Of a stretch of 64,000 nucleotides of DNA, positions 62,227-64,000 are shown piece by piece (the first letter of the stretch is position 1; every line of letters begins with the position of its first letter). The DNA comes from JAWLHA01 sp041690535. GTDB taxonomy: Bacteria > Pseudomonadota > Gammaproteobacteria > Thiohalomonadales > Thiohalomonadaceae. Under the pieces are notes generated by a model, which worked only from the letters and a program-made list of their open reading frames with translations, had not been told where the DNA came from and made no database searches. The translations under genes and the position numbers were made by a program. The stretch is taken from the NCBI GenBank assembly GCA_041690535.1, contig JAWLHA010000002.1, forward strand, positions 62,001 to 126,000, in the 5' to 3' direction.

Positions 62227-64000
62227 CGGTCTGGATAATGGCTGAGGAGTACTATGAGCTCGCGAACGTCGTAATGGCCAACGACGTAAGCGAACTGATC
62301 ATCCCCCGTGCGATAGCGTTGCACGATGCGATCCAGCGCGACCGCGATTACTCACTGGTTGAAATATTGCGCCATCTAGATGATGGCAAACCAACACTTG
62401 AGTGCCTTATCGTGGACGTCGAGTGCGATGACGTCCCGGGAAAGAACCCGTTCGGGATCCAATATCGCGAACGCTTGGCACTATGCGTACCTGATGACGC
62501 CAAGACTTTAATCGAGGTTCTTGCATTGCGAAAAGGCTTTCCAGCTCTGATGCACCAGAACCAGGGCGTACCCGACGTACCTGCCAGCCTCTGCCTGTAT
62601 TTTGAACCGCCCGAGGTAGTGACGCGCACCTGGACGCCACAGGCATTCCTCAGGCGTATCCAATGGTGGCTGGAGAAAAGCGCCCGAAATGAGATACATC
62701 CTGCTGACCAGCCCGTCGAGCACCTGTTCTTTGCCAGCAAATACGAGCTTGTGCTGCCTTGGAATCTGGACGCGTTAAAAGCGAATCCAGACCAACGTTT
62801 CGTCGTTATCCGCCAGCAAGAGCGTCCCGACGGAGGTTTAACCTGCCTTTTGGTACCTGTAGCGCCGAATGCAACGCCGAAAAAGCCGGCCAAGCACATT
62901 GAACTGGTATTGCCCCCTATCCTTCACGGCTTCATCGAGCGAGATCCGGCGACGCTGGGGCAATTGGCGGATCTCCTGGCACGGCGCGGTGTAGACCTTA
63001 TTGGCCCTTTGCGTACGGCCCTACAGACCGGGATCGGCGAAAAGGGAGCGGCTGCTTCGCGCAATGACCTAGGAACTGTCATTCTCCTGCAGATACCTAT
63101 CCGCCGAACAGCTGACGCCGAACCTGACCGAGTCGCCCACCGCGCGTTCTTCATCCCAGGCAGCTCCCTCGAGCTTGGTCTCGCCTGTAGTGCATTGTTC
63201 TTACTTGAGAACCGCTACTACAAGGACGTAATGAACCCGAACCCCTCAACAGCATGGCGTGACGAACCCTTGCTCCCTATGGAGGTGCTTCAGCAGAATG
63301 ATGGCGCTGCTGCTCGGCGCCAGTCCGGTATCAAAGAGGAAGGGCCAACAAGTGTACTGATCGGCGCTGGCTCTCTTGGTGGCGCACTACTGAACCTGTG
63401 GGGCCGCAGCGGCTGGGGCCGCTGGACCACCATCGATAAGGACCATGTCAAGCCTCATAACCTCTCGCGACACGCTGCTTATGCACAGCACATCGGCGAA
63501 ACCAAGGCCACCGTCGCCGCCGAATTGCATGCCGCGGCGATGCTTGGCGCGACTGAAATCACCCCCGTCGTGGCAGATGCTTGCAACCTTGAGCACGAGG
63601 ATGTTGCTCAGGCACTCAGTAATTCCGACTTAGTTGTCGATGCCTCCACGACCCTCGAATACCCGCGGGCCGCAAGCGCCGTTGACACCTTACCACGGCA
63701 TCTCTCCGTGTTCGTGACTCCAAATGGCAATGCGGCGGTTTTGCTTGCCGAAGATGCAGAACGGGCGCAGCGACTCCGCACATTGGAAGCGCAGTATTAC
63801 CGTGCCCTGATCGAGCAGGACTGGGGCCAAGTCCACCTCGCGGGCCATTCAGGTACGTTCTGGAGCGGAGCGAGTTGTCGCGACATTTCGGTTGTGATGC
63901 CCTATTCCCGCATTATGGGGCACGCGAGCACACTGGCCGAGCAAGTTCAATTTGCCTCGACTAGCGAGGATGCCCTGATCCGCGTTTGGCAACGAGAACC
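62160..64000 (+). CDS. E2-E1-like (UBC-ThiF) fusion protein, cut by the window end
   Basis: At least 613 residues, still open at 64,000. ATG 62160 overlaps the MBL gene by 67 bases; ATG 62223 (ATGA overlap) is the alternative. Counting from 62160, residues 85-195 look like an E2 domain: CLYFEPPEVVTRTWTP after Cys145 (in PASLCLYF), then WWLEKSARNEIHPADQPVE. From about 397 comes an E1/ThiF domain: LIGAGSLGGAL (402-410), TTIDKDHVKPHNLSRH with Asp426 and Arg437, then VVADACN and LVVDASTT. E2-E1 fusions such as Cap2 attach a protein C terminus to targets. No CD-NTase and no convincing ubiquitin-like protein occurs in the window; they may lie beyond it. Confidence 0.82.
   Translation, partial: MEAFDVHRGASHYHVYSAAGRMTVWIMAEEYYELANVVMANDVSELIIPRAIALHDAIQRDRDYSLVEILRHLDDGKPTLECLIVDVECDDVPGKNPFGIQYRERLALCVPDDAKTLIEVLALRKGFPALMHQNQGVPDVPASLCLYFEPPEVVTRTWTPQAFLRRIQWWLEKSARNEIHPADQPVEHLFFASKYELVLPWNLDALKANPDQRFVVIRQQERPDGGLTCLLVPVAPNATPKKPAKHIELVLPPILHGFIERDPATLGQLADLLARRGVDLIGPLRTALQTGIGEKGAAASRNDLGTVILLQIPIRRTADAEPDRVAHRAFFIPGSSLELGLACSALFLLENRYYKDVMNPNPSTAWRDEPLLPMEVLQQNDGAAARRQSGIKEEGPTSVLIGAGSLGGALLNLWGRSGWGRWTTIDKDHVKPHNLSRHAAYAQHIGETKATVAAELHAAAMLGATEITPVVADACNLEHEDVAQALSNSDLVVDASTTLEYPRAASAVDTLPRHLSVFVTPNGNAAVLLAEDAERAQRLRTLEAQYYRALIEQDWGQVHLAGHSGTFWSGASCRDISVVMPYSRIMGHASTLAEQVQFASTSEDALIRVWQRE

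Overview
The window looks like the chromosome of a moderately GC-rich gammaproteobacterium, probably a salt-tolerant or halophilic one. The left part carries chemotaxis genes and a complete sucrose synthesis/breakdown operon, and sucrose is a common compatible solute. I cannot name the genus from sequence alone.

Positions 1 to about 17.4 kb are ordinary chromosome: cheV and cheR; a lysine 2,3-aminomutase-like radical SAM enzyme; an operon of sugar kinase, bifunctional sucrose-phosphate synthase/phosphatase and sucrose synthase; two related secreted repeat proteins plus a tiny Tat-like protein on the minus strand; and a GspE/PilB-type ATPase. Two copies of a small inverted-repeat element sit between genes here.

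At 17,854-17,898 lies the 3' half of a tRNA-Arg(ACG), with the gene's natural terminator still on its left. This is the usual scar of an integrative element, so nearly everything to the right (over 46 kb) is probably one genomic island whose other end, with the intact tRNA and probably the integrase, is outside the window.

The island is built of conflict and defence modules. (A) 18.2-25.0 kb: SNF2-type helicase, PLD-family nuclease and an unassigned 408-residue protein. (B) 25.4-27.4 kb: thymidylate-kinase-like protein, a radical SAM protein that appears circularly permuted, and a Gre-factor-like protein. (C) 27.8-37.7 kb: COG1112-type SF1 helicase, PIN-domain protein, coiled-coil protein, ClpB-type AAA+ ATPase and a small NrdG-like radical SAM protein, translationally coupled. 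A to C are eleven genes in one direction; B plus C is the best candidate for an undescribed system. (D) 37.8-44 kb: an IS3 transposase remnant, an ankyrin-like protein, a DEDD exonuclease and a mobile-element regulatory module with three identical palindromic operators. (E) 44.3-60.3 kb: a ten-gene unit with a WYL regulator, hsdM, hsdS, darT, darG, hsdR and jetABCD, i.e. type I restriction-modification, DarTG and Wadjet in one probable operon. (F) 60.4-64.0 kb, divergent from E: a 57-residue protein, a YdjM-like membrane hydrolase, a metallo-beta-lactamase-fold protein and an E2-E1 (ubiquitin-conjugation-like) fusion cut by the window end.

The modules plausibly act as layered protection: DNA modification and cleavage (hsd), plasmid removal (Wadjet), DNA ADP-ribosylation (DarTG), helicase/nuclease machines (A and C), and protein conjugation (F). 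Only the restriction-modification, DarTG and Wadjet assignments rest on well-known families. Functions of A, B, C and F are inferred from domains and neighbourhood.
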